From Desmodesmus armatus (Eukaryota > Chlorophyta > Chlorophyceae > Sphaeropleales > Scenedesmaceae), in assembly GCA_007449985.2 (NCBI GenBank), contig VIIQ02000836.1, positions 62,001 through 126,000 on the forward strand: 64,000 nt of DNA. Reading direction: 5' to 3'. Under the pieces are notes generated by a model that was not told the DNA's origin, did not search any database, and worked only from the letters and a program-made list of their open reading frames with translations. Every line of letters starts with the position of its first letter. Positions within the stretch are counted from its first letter, which is position 1. This document shows, in pieces, positions 34,648 to 46,600 of this stretch. The position numbers and the translations under genes were made by a program.

Positions 34648-37600
34648 ATGGGAAGACTGCTGGCGCTCCTGTTGCTTTTTTGCGCTGGCGCAGGTCCCCT
34701 AGGGGTTGCGCAGGCCGCATCGCAGGAGGAATGGCGCTCGAGAACGATCTACCAGGTGAAGGCTCTCTTTACAGGCAGTGGCGAGGGCGTGCTTGGGACG
34801 GGTTCCCTGCAGTGAGCGTGCTCCCTGAAATTGCCAAGTTGGCAACAGGCTTGCTGTTTCAAAAGCAGCACGTTTGCTGAACTGCCGGGTGCCTGTATAT
34901 CCTGGCTTTTGCAGGTGCTGACCGATCGCTTTGCCACCACTGATGGGTGGGGCAGGCAGTGCAAGGACATCAAGCAGTATTGTGGGGGTACCTTCAGAGG
35001 TCTTGTGAACAGGCAGGACTATATCGAGGATCTTGGCTTCGATGCTGTTTGGATCAGCCCCATCACCATGCAAGGCGCTGACTCCATGCACCTCGCTGGC
35101 TACCATGGCTACTGGCCGTCCGATTTCTACCAGGTCAACCCCTCTTTTGGCTCGCAGCAAGATCTGAAGGCCCTAATGCAGGCATATCATGACAAGGGTG
35201 AGTCAGCACACCTGCTTGCGTGCCAAGTTTATGTGTGTGCGCACTGAGTCATGCTTGCATGCAGATGCCGGCGAGCTGCTGCTGACCACATGCTTGCCAA
35301 TCAGGTGACACAGCTGGCCTGACTAAGCGCATGCAAGTCAGCCTGTGATCAAGCACGCTTGTGCTGGCCGTGTGCTGACTAGTCCCTGCGCATCCGTGCT
35401 GGCACTTACCGAGTGCTGAGCATCATGCATGCTGGTGCCAGCTGCTAGTACACAGTATGTGCTGATCAGCCTGCGCCCATGCATTATGGTGCTGGATGTG
35501 TGCTGATCAGTCTGCACCCATGCATGCTGTGCTGGCTGTGTGCTCATCAGATGTCCTGGCCTGCCTGCTGTTGAACTGCTGCACGCATGAATCACAGGGA
35601 TGTACGTCATGTTTGACATGGTGATCAACCATGTTGGCTACGGCGACTACTCATCATTCTACCCCTTCAATTCTGCTGAGGACTTCCATGACTGCGAAGG
35701 TGAGACCCCTGCATTTGGCATGTGCACATTGGCGCTCACCAACAAGCATGCATGTTGACGTTGCGCGTGCCTACGAATGCAATCGTGACTTGGAGCACGT
35801 TGGACGTTGCAATGCGCACTGTTGCGCACTGTCAGCATGATGCGTGCTTATTCCAGAAACAGATATGTGCAGAGCATCCCAGATCCCACCCTAGTAGGGT
35901 GGGATCTGGGACACCATTAATAGTATCAATGGTGTCCTGGAAGTGCGCGCTGCCATATTTTGGCACGTCGTGTCAGGATCAGTGACCTCGTTGCACTGTG
36001 ATTGTCGCCCTCATCCCTTCTGTTCACCTCATGCAGGTTGCTATGGTCTTTACTGTGAGATCGGCTCATCAGGCCCGTTTGTCAGCCCCAAGACCGCCCA
36101 TGCCTTTGAGCACTGCAAGCTGTCCGGGCTGCCCGACCTGAACCACACCAACCCAAAGGTGCTGCGGCTGATGAAGGAAGTCTTCGACCACACCATGGCC
36201 ACCTATGCCCCCAATGCCCTGCGCTACGATGCTGCTGGCCACTCAAGCACGGTATGTTCACTGCTGTATGTGCTGCTGGCACTCTAATGCAGTATGTGTG
36301 CGCTTCAACCGTTTGCTGCGCTGCAAGGGCTTGCAGTACATGTGCTACATGGTGTCACGTTGGAAGGTGCCGGCTGGAAGCCACGGGTACACACGCTCCC
36401 AGCATGCCTTTTCTACCCTTTGGCCTGCATTGTGCAGGAGTTCTGCAGTGAGCTCACCCGCCAAGTTTCGAATTCAACCTGGACAGTTGGGGAGCTCTTC
36501 ATTGTCGACAACCCCCCTTTAGCAATGAAGGCCCATGCAGATTTCCTTCATCAGCAGGGTTCCCACAGCGTCTTTGCATTCCCCATGGCAATAGCAGTGG
36601 CAAAAGCATTCAGGGTGAGTGTGTTCAGCGCGCTGACAAGTGTGAGCTTCGGCCCTATGTATTGCACGTGTGTTGGTGTCACTGTGTGCTGGTGTCAAGT
36701 CGACAGCTCTCCCGCATTCCCCACCTGAGATCAACATGAACGAAATTGTCACTGTAAGTCACATGGTGAATCTGCCACAAAGTGGTGTGTGCCGCATGGG
36801 GCACTGCACCTGCCATGCCCCTGAGTAGAACATGGTGAATCTGCCAAAAAGTGGTGTGTGCCGCATGGGGCACTGCACCTGCCATGCCCCTGAGGTTGCA
36901 TGACCACACTGGCGCCTGCCGCTGTTGCTTCTTTGCGCAGGACAACCAGCCTGAGTATGACATGGTTTGGTTGTCCCAGCAGCGGTCTGCGTGGTTGGCC
37001 GTGATGGGTGACAGGGTGCACGACACCGTCACCTTCGCAGACAACCATGACCTGCCCCGCTGGCTTCACGCAAACTACAGCTCCATCTCCCGTTTCAAGT
37101 GAGTGCCCAGGGCAACCCGCTGAAGCGGTCTGAACAGCCTGGGGTGTGACCTGTGCGATGCCTCCTGTGGTCAGCACAGTCACTGTGCTGGCAACGGTTG
37201 CCAGGGCACCTTTGGAGGGGTGGAAGGTAGCCTACCGTAGGCTATCCGGGGCCAGTTGAACTGTTTAGCCCCTCGATCTCTGGAGAACAGGCTGGACAGG
37301 CTGTGTCCTAATGGATTCTGTGTGATAAGGAAGCGTGAGCCTTTCATGATAGGCACAGGAGTCGACGAGGGGACTGATAGACTAGACTAAACTGGCATAG
37401 GCCTTGAGAAGTCTGTCCTGCCTCAACTCAAGCCATACTCTGTAGAGGGAAGCTTCATGGATGGATCATGTACTGTAACTTACAAAAGGAAGCATGACTG
37501 ACCAAGCCAATCCACTAGGGACGACAAAGGTGACCAGCACCGAACGGCGCCAGCCTTTGATGAGCTTCACAGAGTTGACCCACATAACTGTCACACTCTG

Positions 37601-40600
37601 TCCCAAGGGTCAACTGACTGACCCACATCATCAATACGCCAGAATGCTCCCAAGATACTCACCAACATGATGTCTATTCAACACAGGGGAAGATGCTCTC
37701 CCAACAGAGCCTCTCCCAAGCCGCCTCAATCACTACATGCGGCTCCCTCTCACCAAGGCAACGCCCTCGTTGCCTGACGGCAGAACGGAGCCAAGGGGAA
37801 GACTCGCCAACACAGTAGAGACGTCGGAGGGATGCTGATCAACGGGCGGGTAACACCAAGTGCGTCAGACCACCGACCCGTGACACATGCATTGGACTGC
37901 AACTGAAAACTGCCCAAACTTCACCACAAGGCATAGGCAAGGACAAAGGATGCATGGAGCCTTTCATGATAGGCACAGGAGTCGACGAGGGGACTGATAG
38001 ACTAGACTAAACTGGCATAGGCCTTGAGAAGTCTGTCCTGCCTCAACTCAAGCCATACTCTGTAGAGGGAAGCTTCATGGATGGATCATGTACTGTAACT
38101 TACAAAAGGAAGCATGACTGACCAAGCCAATCCACTAGGGACGACAAAGGTGACCAGCACCGAACGGCGCCAGCCTTTGATGAGCTTCACAGAGTTGACC
38201 CACATAACTGTCACACTCTGTCCCAAGGGTCAACTGACTGACCCACATCATCAATACGCCAGAATGCTCCCAAGATACTCACCAACATGATGTCTATTCA
38301 ACACAGGGGAAGATGCTCTCCCAACAGAGCCTCTCCCAAGCCGCCTCAATCACTACATGCGGCTCCCTCTCACCAAGGCAACGCCCTCGTTGCCTGACGG
38401 CAGAACGGAGCCAAGGGGAAGACTCGCCAACACAGTAGAGACGTCGGAGGGATGCTGATCAACGGGCGGGTAACACCAAGTGCGTCAGACCACCGACCCG
38501 TGACACATGCATTGGACTGCAACTGAAAACTGCCCAAACTTCACCACAAGGCATAGGCAAGGACAAAGGATGCATGGAGCTGTTCGGCACGCACTGGCCT
38601 CCAGGTACAGCTAACAAAACCCGCATGAAAGCAAAGGAGAGATGAATGCCTAGCCTTCTGCAAAATGCAGTTCACCAATACCTACCACACCTTTGACCAA
38701 CCAACAACATCGATATCTGCTCACCTATCACAACACGACAAGGACACTTGCTCAGCACCAAGACATTTGCGCCAACTGACAGCGCAACTGACCTCATCAT
38801 AGATGGCGTACGCACAAAGATATCGCCACCATGTCTTGACACACTGTCACCGCTGCTGCTGTCTACAACTCAGTGCACAGCAGTCACGGCAACACAATCG
38901 TCGTCTCCAGAAATCTGACCACCCAAAGGCACTGCGACTGGGCACAAACATGCACTTGCCAGACACCATCTACTGGCAACCTTGCACAAGCACACAACAT
39001 CTCAGAAGACACACTGGCTTGCACTGCATGTACTACAACCTTTGCAGCCTGCATACCACTCAAGGCTGCAACAAGCCACGAAGTTGTCACCATTGTGCAA
39101 CCTGCAGAAGAACCGACCAAAACGCACAGCGCTAGCACACAACCCCAACAGGGCCATGCAATTGCGCTACTCCCTATCACAAGAGCGATGCTACTGCTCG
39201 TCGATGCCACTCACGCGATCCAGCGACTCGCGCCAGCCAAGCCAAAGTGCGATCGACACACGACAAGTACAACCATCAACCCTGCAAACACGCTGGGAAA
39301 ATCGCCAAAGTAGCCAACACACACAACATGAACCTCACAGCGCAAACCGGGGATGGCGACACTTGCGTTGCCATAGTGGACAAGCGGCAGGGCGCTAGGC
39401 CAACACGCCGCACTGTCACACTCGGACTGTCACACACGACGACAAAACGCCGATACAAATCCCTAGTACTTGCAAGAGTGCGACACGCTTAAAGAGCACA
39501 GCCGCACGAACAAGCTCGCATATCAGCACCAGGAACTGCAAAGCACTCAGCAGGAGGCAGATGTCGCTCTGCAGCAGACAACTTGAAAACCAAACTGAGT
39601 GTACCTGTGCTCACAATACAAACCAGCAACGAAGCACAAAACACACACCCAACTGCTTGCCAATTTTGAACACACCACTGCGCGCACCACGTCAACATGC
39701 AATCTAGGACTGCACAGGGTAGCTCAAGCACGCGACAATACCTTATCAAAGAGCTCCTCCAAAAGGCAGATGCCTTTGCCAACTGCGCCAACATGCACAA
39801 CACAAAAAAAAATAGGCTGACATGTGACTCACAGCCCAAACCTGTTAGGACCAGAAAATGATAAGCCATACTACCGTGGAACACATTGGCACTCTAGCCA
39901 CTGCAACAATCAGCGTCTGCACAAGCGTGTGCACAATACCTGAAGATGCAGCACGCCACTGATGCACATCAGCCAGATAAACTCACAGTGTACACCCGGC
40001 CATTGACTGTTGTCCCTAAGGAGGCAACACAAGCTCCTTGGCGCATAGGCCAGCACCCTGGCTTGCTTCACATGCACAGCCATGGAGTACACTTCCACAC
40101 GGCAGCCAGACACAGCCACACAAGACTGCCAAACACAAATCTCCTTCCTGTGTATACACACGTCAGCACACTGAAGGCATGTCAAGTAACCATGCAAAGG
40201 GCTTCAACCACACAAGCAGCTGAACTCTGTCCTCTCCACGTTGAGCTTGTCGGAATCGCCACAACAGTAAGCATACACAACTTTGACTACCATGCAGCCG
40301 ACATAGCCATGCTTGCAGGCGGTGTATTGCTTCTCAGCAAGAGGGCTCCAGCTGTCCTCCTTTGACTTCAACGGCCACGATGCAATGGCACTGACAACCT
40401 CACAACCAAAACACCACAAGAATTTGGTCTCTGCATCACACATACATCATCCCAATGCTGCCACGGCTTACAGGAACACCGATGCAGCCTTCATCACACA
40501 CTGGAACTGACAACATCAGCACACAACAACATCCATGCAACTGGCAACCATCGCTCTGAACAACTTCTACAGAGCTTCTGCTTCAGACCACAAAGACCAC

Positions 40601-43600
40601 TTCATTGGTTGTAATAGAAACACCACAGACATGGCTTGCACAACCACCACTCTTGCACTATCAAGACTTTCACGGTGCAGATGCCTCTGTGCCACATACT
40701 GGAGTGCACACAAGAACTCGGGGGTCACCCACAAAGTCAGTAGCACTACCACAGCATGAGCAACCTTGTCACATGCCCAGGGCGAAAAGCCACACAAGCA
40801 TGGACCTCTGACTCAGTGCAACCACGCAGGTCAACAGAATAACACACAGACAACCAGGCGGTACCTCCACCACACCGGGATTCAACCAATGCCCGCCGAT
40901 ATAGACCGTAAAGGCGTTGAGGAGGGTGCGTGCACATATTGCAGCCATGACAAGAGAAACACCTGGGGCCAGCAGGTGGGCTTCTCTCACTCACAAAGAG
41001 TCATGCGCTGTGTGCCATGAACGGGCCCATGCACTGGAAAGTCTGGTACTTGCTGAACAAAGCACTCCGCAATGCAACCCCATAACTTGACACATGCGCC
41101 AGCGACTTACGAGGGTATGCATGCGAGCCTCATACACCAGGCGCGACCTGATGCTACTGCGGATTGACACCTGGCTCTTGAGCTTGCGGGGGACTAGCCT
41201 ACACCACAATGAGCCACCACTGGAACACCACAGCACCACCACAAGGACAACTAGGGAGGCAGAACTGTACTTCGCTCACGCAACTCCACCTAGTGCCTTC
41301 CAACATCGGGGACTGTGCATCTCACACCCGGCGCCCTGTGTGCTGTGTTCCTCTCCCATGTCAGAGCAAGGCATTCTCCAAAACAATCACACACTGAACA
41401 CACCAACATTCAAGCAACAGCACATGCTGACCACCGTCACAAGGGACACATCATATTGAGCGCCATACTGCTAGCAGCGCTGCTTGCACCAAAGACACAA
41501 CCACACAAGCTTTCTGCGCACCTGCAGTGCAAGTCCAGCGCCTCACACTACAGCATCCAAGCAGCACACATCTTGCACATAAGAGCACATCAAAGCAACA
41601 GACAGCACAAGTGAGTCCAATCCACTGCATGTGGCGCTGCTCTGCACTCATGTAGCTTGCATGCGCAGCTGAAAATGCTTAGGCCTGCTGCCGTGCACAA
41701 AGCACAAACACTCTACCACAGGAACCACAGGAACAAGGAAACATGGATCTGACAGCTGACAAAACCACTGGCTGACAAGCCCAGTAGCTGCCTTTCACAT
41801 GCACTGTCAGGGCAGAAGGGCTGAAGCACAAGCCAGGCCAGACATAAGCCTTCAGGCAAGGCAAGGCTCAACAGCAGGTGACACTACAACCTGGGGCAGA
41901 ACCTGACACAACACACAGACACACAACTGTGTGGCAGGGGGAAACACCTCACTGCTTCATGTGTGCAAGAATACTGCCTACACCCAGGAGGGGAAATGCT
42001 CAATCCACACTGGAGAGTCTCATGGAAGGTAGAGGCATGCAGCAAAAACCATTCCGACAGCAGCTCACTGTAGCAATCAACATGCTCCTCCAGCACGTGC
42101 TTGCTGCCACTGTACCCAGCAACTGCAACTGTGCTTGCTGATACTGCTCCTGGCAGTTACTGTCTCATTTTCACTGCAGCTCCGAGCACGCGCTGCACTT
42201 TGAAGACGCGCTGCTTACAACACACACAGACGCTTTGTCCTCCTTACTTGTCCCATCGGTCAGTCGAGCATTGCTGTCCTCCAGAAACGGTACTGCTGTC
42301 CCACACCAGCAGCTTCGTCGTTTGCCAACAGGGGAAACTGCCTAGCAAACACCCGTCGTTCGCCCATAGAAGAGCAAACAAATGCCATGTCTCCGCTACC
42401 ACTGAACTGTTTAGCCCCTCGATCTCTGGAGAACAGGCTGGACAGGCTGTGTCCTAATGGATTCTGTGTGATAAGGAAGCGTGAGCCTTTCATGATAGGC
42501 ACAGGAGTCGACGAGGGGACTGATAGACTAGACTAAACTGGCATAGGCCTTGAGAAGTCTGTCCTGCCTCAACTCAAGCCATACTCTGTAGAGGGAAGCT
42601 TCATGGATGGATCATGTACTGTAACTTACAAAAGGAAGCATGACTGACCAAGCCAATCCACTAGGGACGACAAAGGTGACCAGCACCGAACGGCGCCAGC
42701 CTTTGATGAGCTTCACAGAGTTGACCCACATAACTGTCACACTCTGTCCCAAGGGTCAACTGACTGACCCACATCATCAATACGCCAGAATGCTCCCAAG
42801 ATACTCACCAACATGATGTCTATTCAACACAGGGGAAGATGCTCTCCCAACAGAGCCTCTCCCAAGCCGCCTCAATCACTACACCAGTTCATCAAGCGGC
42901 ATTTCGGGTTCTTGGGGGCTTCTTCACTGCCCATGGGGCCCCATGCCTGCCGGCTCAGTCAGTCTGATAAGATAGTCCAAGACCCTAGGAGACACAGCTG
43001 GGCAGATGCTGCCAGCGACGCCGCGTCGGACGTTCCTGGTGTTTGCCATATCCTTATCTGCTGCTGCACTGCTAATTTGGTGGTGCGCCTGCAGGAATGC
43101 CCTGGCTTACACGCTGTTCACGGAAGGTGGGTGCTGCCTCGGGCATGGAGCACAGGGCATCAGCCTGGTACCCAGTGCTGTGCACTGGCTGAGTCATCCT
43201 GCTACTTTTGGCTTTGGTTCCAATTGGGCCTGCTGACAAAGACAAGCTCTGCAAGAGCCTAACCAGCATCTGAGGGTGTGCCACCACCCTCAGCAAGTGG
43301 CAGCATGACGTGTTGAGCCACACAACCCTGACGTGCTGCTTGCTGCCTGATGCCTGCAGGTATTCCTGCCATCTACTACGGCACGGAGCAAGGCTTCAAA
43401 GATCCCCACCCTTTCCGGCCTGACCCCAGAGAGCCCCTGTGGCACAGCGGCTACAGCCATGACCACCCCCTGTGGCTCTTCCTGAGGATCTCCATATGGT
43501 ACCGCAAAGCGGCACGCACATGGAACTCTGGCATTGCCCAGCAGGTGTTTGTCGACCACTCCACTCTTGTGCTGGCGCGCGGGGACTTTGTGCTGGTGCT

Positions 43601-46600
43601 GAGCAATGTGGATGAGTGGGAGTGTGAAAGAAGGATCAAGCAGAGCGGCCCCTTTGGTGTGCACACGCTGCAGGGCCCTTTACCTGAGAGGTTTAGGGAC
43701 AAAACACTCACCAACATCTACAACATGCAGGTGCGTTCTGTGGATATGCAGCCATGCCACATATGTGGCAGAGTATGCATACCTGCTCACCCTATGTCTG
43801 CTTTCTGGGTTGCAGTGCGCCAGATAGATCAACAGCTGCATTGTGACAGACCATATGCCTGCTCAGCCCTCGTCAGATAGCCGGCTGCACTTGCAGACAT
43901 ACAGGCAAGCGGACTGCACCGTGCGCCGCAGCGCCGCTGATTCAAGACTGGTGCCGCAACGACAGTGTGCATCACCACTGACCTGTTGTGGTTCCGCATG
44001 CTGATTCCAACAGGACACGCTGGGTGTCAGCACCGGTGGTGTGGGACTGTACACACCAGATGCTCGTGGTGAGCCTCAGGTGTATTACTTGGGCCAAGTC
44101 CTGCCTCCTGGAAGTTTCTACAAGCCTGCACGTCAGGTGAGGGTGAGGTGTTTGCATAGGAAGCCCTACCGGCTGGTGCTGCTTGTGCTTGTTCTTCTGC
44201 TGTGGCAAACGATGTTGTGCTGGAAGGTGACAGTTAACCCATAACTGGGCTAGGCAAAAGCACCCCTTGGCTTTGTACTGCCACAACTTATGCTTGGGGC
44301 CCCCAATGCTGCTGGGGGTTGGCCCGTTGGAAAGCCAGGACCACAAACTACCTGCCTGTGCGGTCAACCTTGGTCAAACATTGACCAGGGTTTAGCTATG
44401 TGGGTTCAAACACCGCCTGGTTTGCACAAAATGGCCTTCAAAACAGGAGCTGGCCCTGTTGTACTGCTCAATGGGGTGGGACCACTGGTGCCACCCTGCA
44501 GTGCTGCAGTCCTTGAGGTAGTGCAACATAACAAACATCCATAACCTACTAAACCCTGCCGAGGCCCTACGGCCAGAGGCCCTGAACTCACAAGGCACCT
44601 TTGACCAGTCCCAGTACACCCTGTTATGGCAAGTTTGCTTGGCACTAAAGCACCCCAGGCGTCAGTTTGATGTTGCTCATGACCTTTATATTGTCTTCGG
44701 TTAGTCAGCATACGCTGCATGTGCGGACTGCAGCAACAGCACTTGCCATCAGCAGCAACATGGACAAGCTACTGAAAGAGCGCTTCATCGCTTTGTGGGC
44801 CCTTTTGCAGATGATCAAAGCTATTTTGCTTATGTTTGATAGCATATCGTGTACTGTGAGCCTGAAACAGAGTCACGGGCCACCATCTCGATCTTCTACA
44901 ACCCACTGCCCAACGCGATCAGACTTCAAGACCAAAGATTGTGAATTCAACCCTACGGTATCTTTTAAGGACATCAGTGCGTGCTGCAGAGCCAAGGCAG
45001 GACATATACAGTCGCTGTCCATGTTGATGGCTCCTGCTGGCACTTGCTGCCAGTGCCCCGCCAAGTCAGCCAGAGCAGGCATACAACAGCAGCATGGTAC
45101 CATCATACATTTATTCTGAGGCTGCTGAGCCATTGAATCACCGTGCAGGCACACTTTTGACACTGCTGCCAGCATCAGCCAGCCGACCCACAGAACCCTG
45201 CTCCCAAACAGGGCCACAGACAGGGTTAGACGACGGGGCTAGGGGTCCCACCCAGCTGAGGAGCAGCAGCATGAACCAGGTCAACCTTTTATGGGGTGCT
45301 GTGGTGTAGAAATGCCCGGCACTTTGGAAAACTTTGCATGACAAGGCACTGGGTAATATATTACCCGGAGGCCCACTTATGGGTTAAATCGCGCAATCTA
45401 TCTGATAGCCAAAGCAGCACCTGACAAAGCAGGCACTGGCACTGTGTATGGCCGGCATGACAGACAAGCCCTGGGGGCGCCTGCACTGAAGTCTACGAAT
45501 GAGCGTCTGCATTCGACCACCAGCCATGCCATGATGACTGCTTGCTTGCAGGCACGAACAGTGGCATCGACTGCGGTATTTGTTGCCTTCCTGGTGGCCT
45601 ACGCCCTGCTGCCCCTGGCAGCGGCGTATCTGCACCTCCTGAGGCGGGACTCTTCCCCCGCCCCTGAGCGCACAATACCCCTGGCATCTTTTGGTCCCTC
45701 CCGCACTGAGAGCAATTACTCTGCCAGTGCCGGCAACCAGGCCCGTGCTGGCTCTGGCATGTTGCGAGTGGACAGCAGGGTTGCTCTCCTGCCTGTGACC
45801 ATTGCTACGGTTCAAGGGTTGGGCGTGGTGCCTGCAGCTTGTGCTCACCCAGCGAGCCCTTCGTCCTCAAGCAGCACCCTGCAGGGCAGCCACCGCGTCC
45901 ACTGGCAAGCCCCTGACAACAGCATCAGTGCTTCACGCCGGGGTAATGCTGGCGTCCATGTCACGGTCATGCCTGACAGTGCCCCAGCTACGCCAGAGCG
46001 CACGCCCCCTGCTGCTGCTAGTGCCAGTGCTGCCAGTGCAGGCAGCTGCATGACAGGCACTGCCAGCTTTGTTGCAGGTCAGGGTAACAGCATCAGCAGC
46101 ATGCCTCGCCTGCGTCTGCACCCCAGCAGTGCTCCCCTGTTAGGATCCGGAGCCTCCCCGTTCTCTCTGTGCCAGCAGTACGCCGACCAGGCCAGCGATA
46201 CCAGCATCAGCAACGACCAGCAGGCAGCGCCCAAAGCAGCGCTGCACAGCTCATCCAATAATGCTCAGCGGGTGCCACACCTGTGTCAAATGTTGCAGCA
46301 GTCAGTGGCGGCAGGGGGTGCCCAGCACATCGATGATACAGAGGCAACAGCAGCCACTGCCTCCATGGCCAGCGAAAGCTGCTGCACACACGGGGACAGT
46401 GACAGCTGTGTGGTGGACTTCGACCCGCTTGAGGAGAACGCCAGCCAAGCCTCAAACACAGATTGGGTGTCCTCTTGGCAGCTTAGAGTGGATGCAAGAG
46501 AGGACAGCGAGGATATTGCTGCGGCTGAATCTGTCTCATCACCACTGCAGTGCTACACAGCTTCTGACTCAGAAATCCCACAAGACCAGGACCCAGTGCG

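Larger units (their letters stand above)
37252..42888. mobile_element. complete LTR retrotransposon, apparently non-autonomous, in intron 6
   Basis: The element spans 37257-42883 and is flanked on both sides by CCAGT (37252-37256 and 42884-42888), a perfect 5-bp target duplication. Its two LTRs have TG...CA ends and equal length. The 4.67-kb internal region (37738-42402) is strikingly rich in A and C on the plus strand. It shows no protease, integrase, reverse transcriptase or RNase H motif in any frame; the longest frames are under 150 codons and unlike Gag. It therefore looks like a LARD-type element that needs proteins from a relative. I could not place a clear primer-binding site or polypurine tract, so transcription direction is unknown. 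It must be spliced out with the intron for the host gene to work. Confidence 0.93.
34648..44136 (+). other. secreted GH13 alpha-amylase-like domain of the glucan synthase
   Basis: Exons 1-9 encode a signal peptide and an alpha-amylase fold of the fungal type. Conserved regions appear in order: DMVINHVG (His142), LRYDAAGH (nucleophile Asp229), WTVGELF (acid/base Glu255), FADNHDLPR (Asp332), then NALAYTLFTEGIPAIYYGTE. All catalytic residues are intact. In fungal enzymes this domain faces outside the membrane and is thought to cut or transfer glucan chains. The domain ends near KPARQ. The next exon joins in phase 0 and opens directly with the membrane helix, so the approximately 500-residue spacer of fungal proteins is missing or unrecognised. 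Confidence 0.92.

Noticed and set aside
37226..37246. Short inverted repeat AGCCTAC/GTAGGCT beside the LTR insertion
   Set aside because: Its arms are only about seven to nine bases and it lies outside the target duplication, so it is not a terminal repeat of the element.
38803..42457. Short open frames inside the LTR element
   Set aside because: All are under 150 codons, rich in Thr, His and Gln from the A/C-biased DNA, and show no Gag or Pol motif on either strand.
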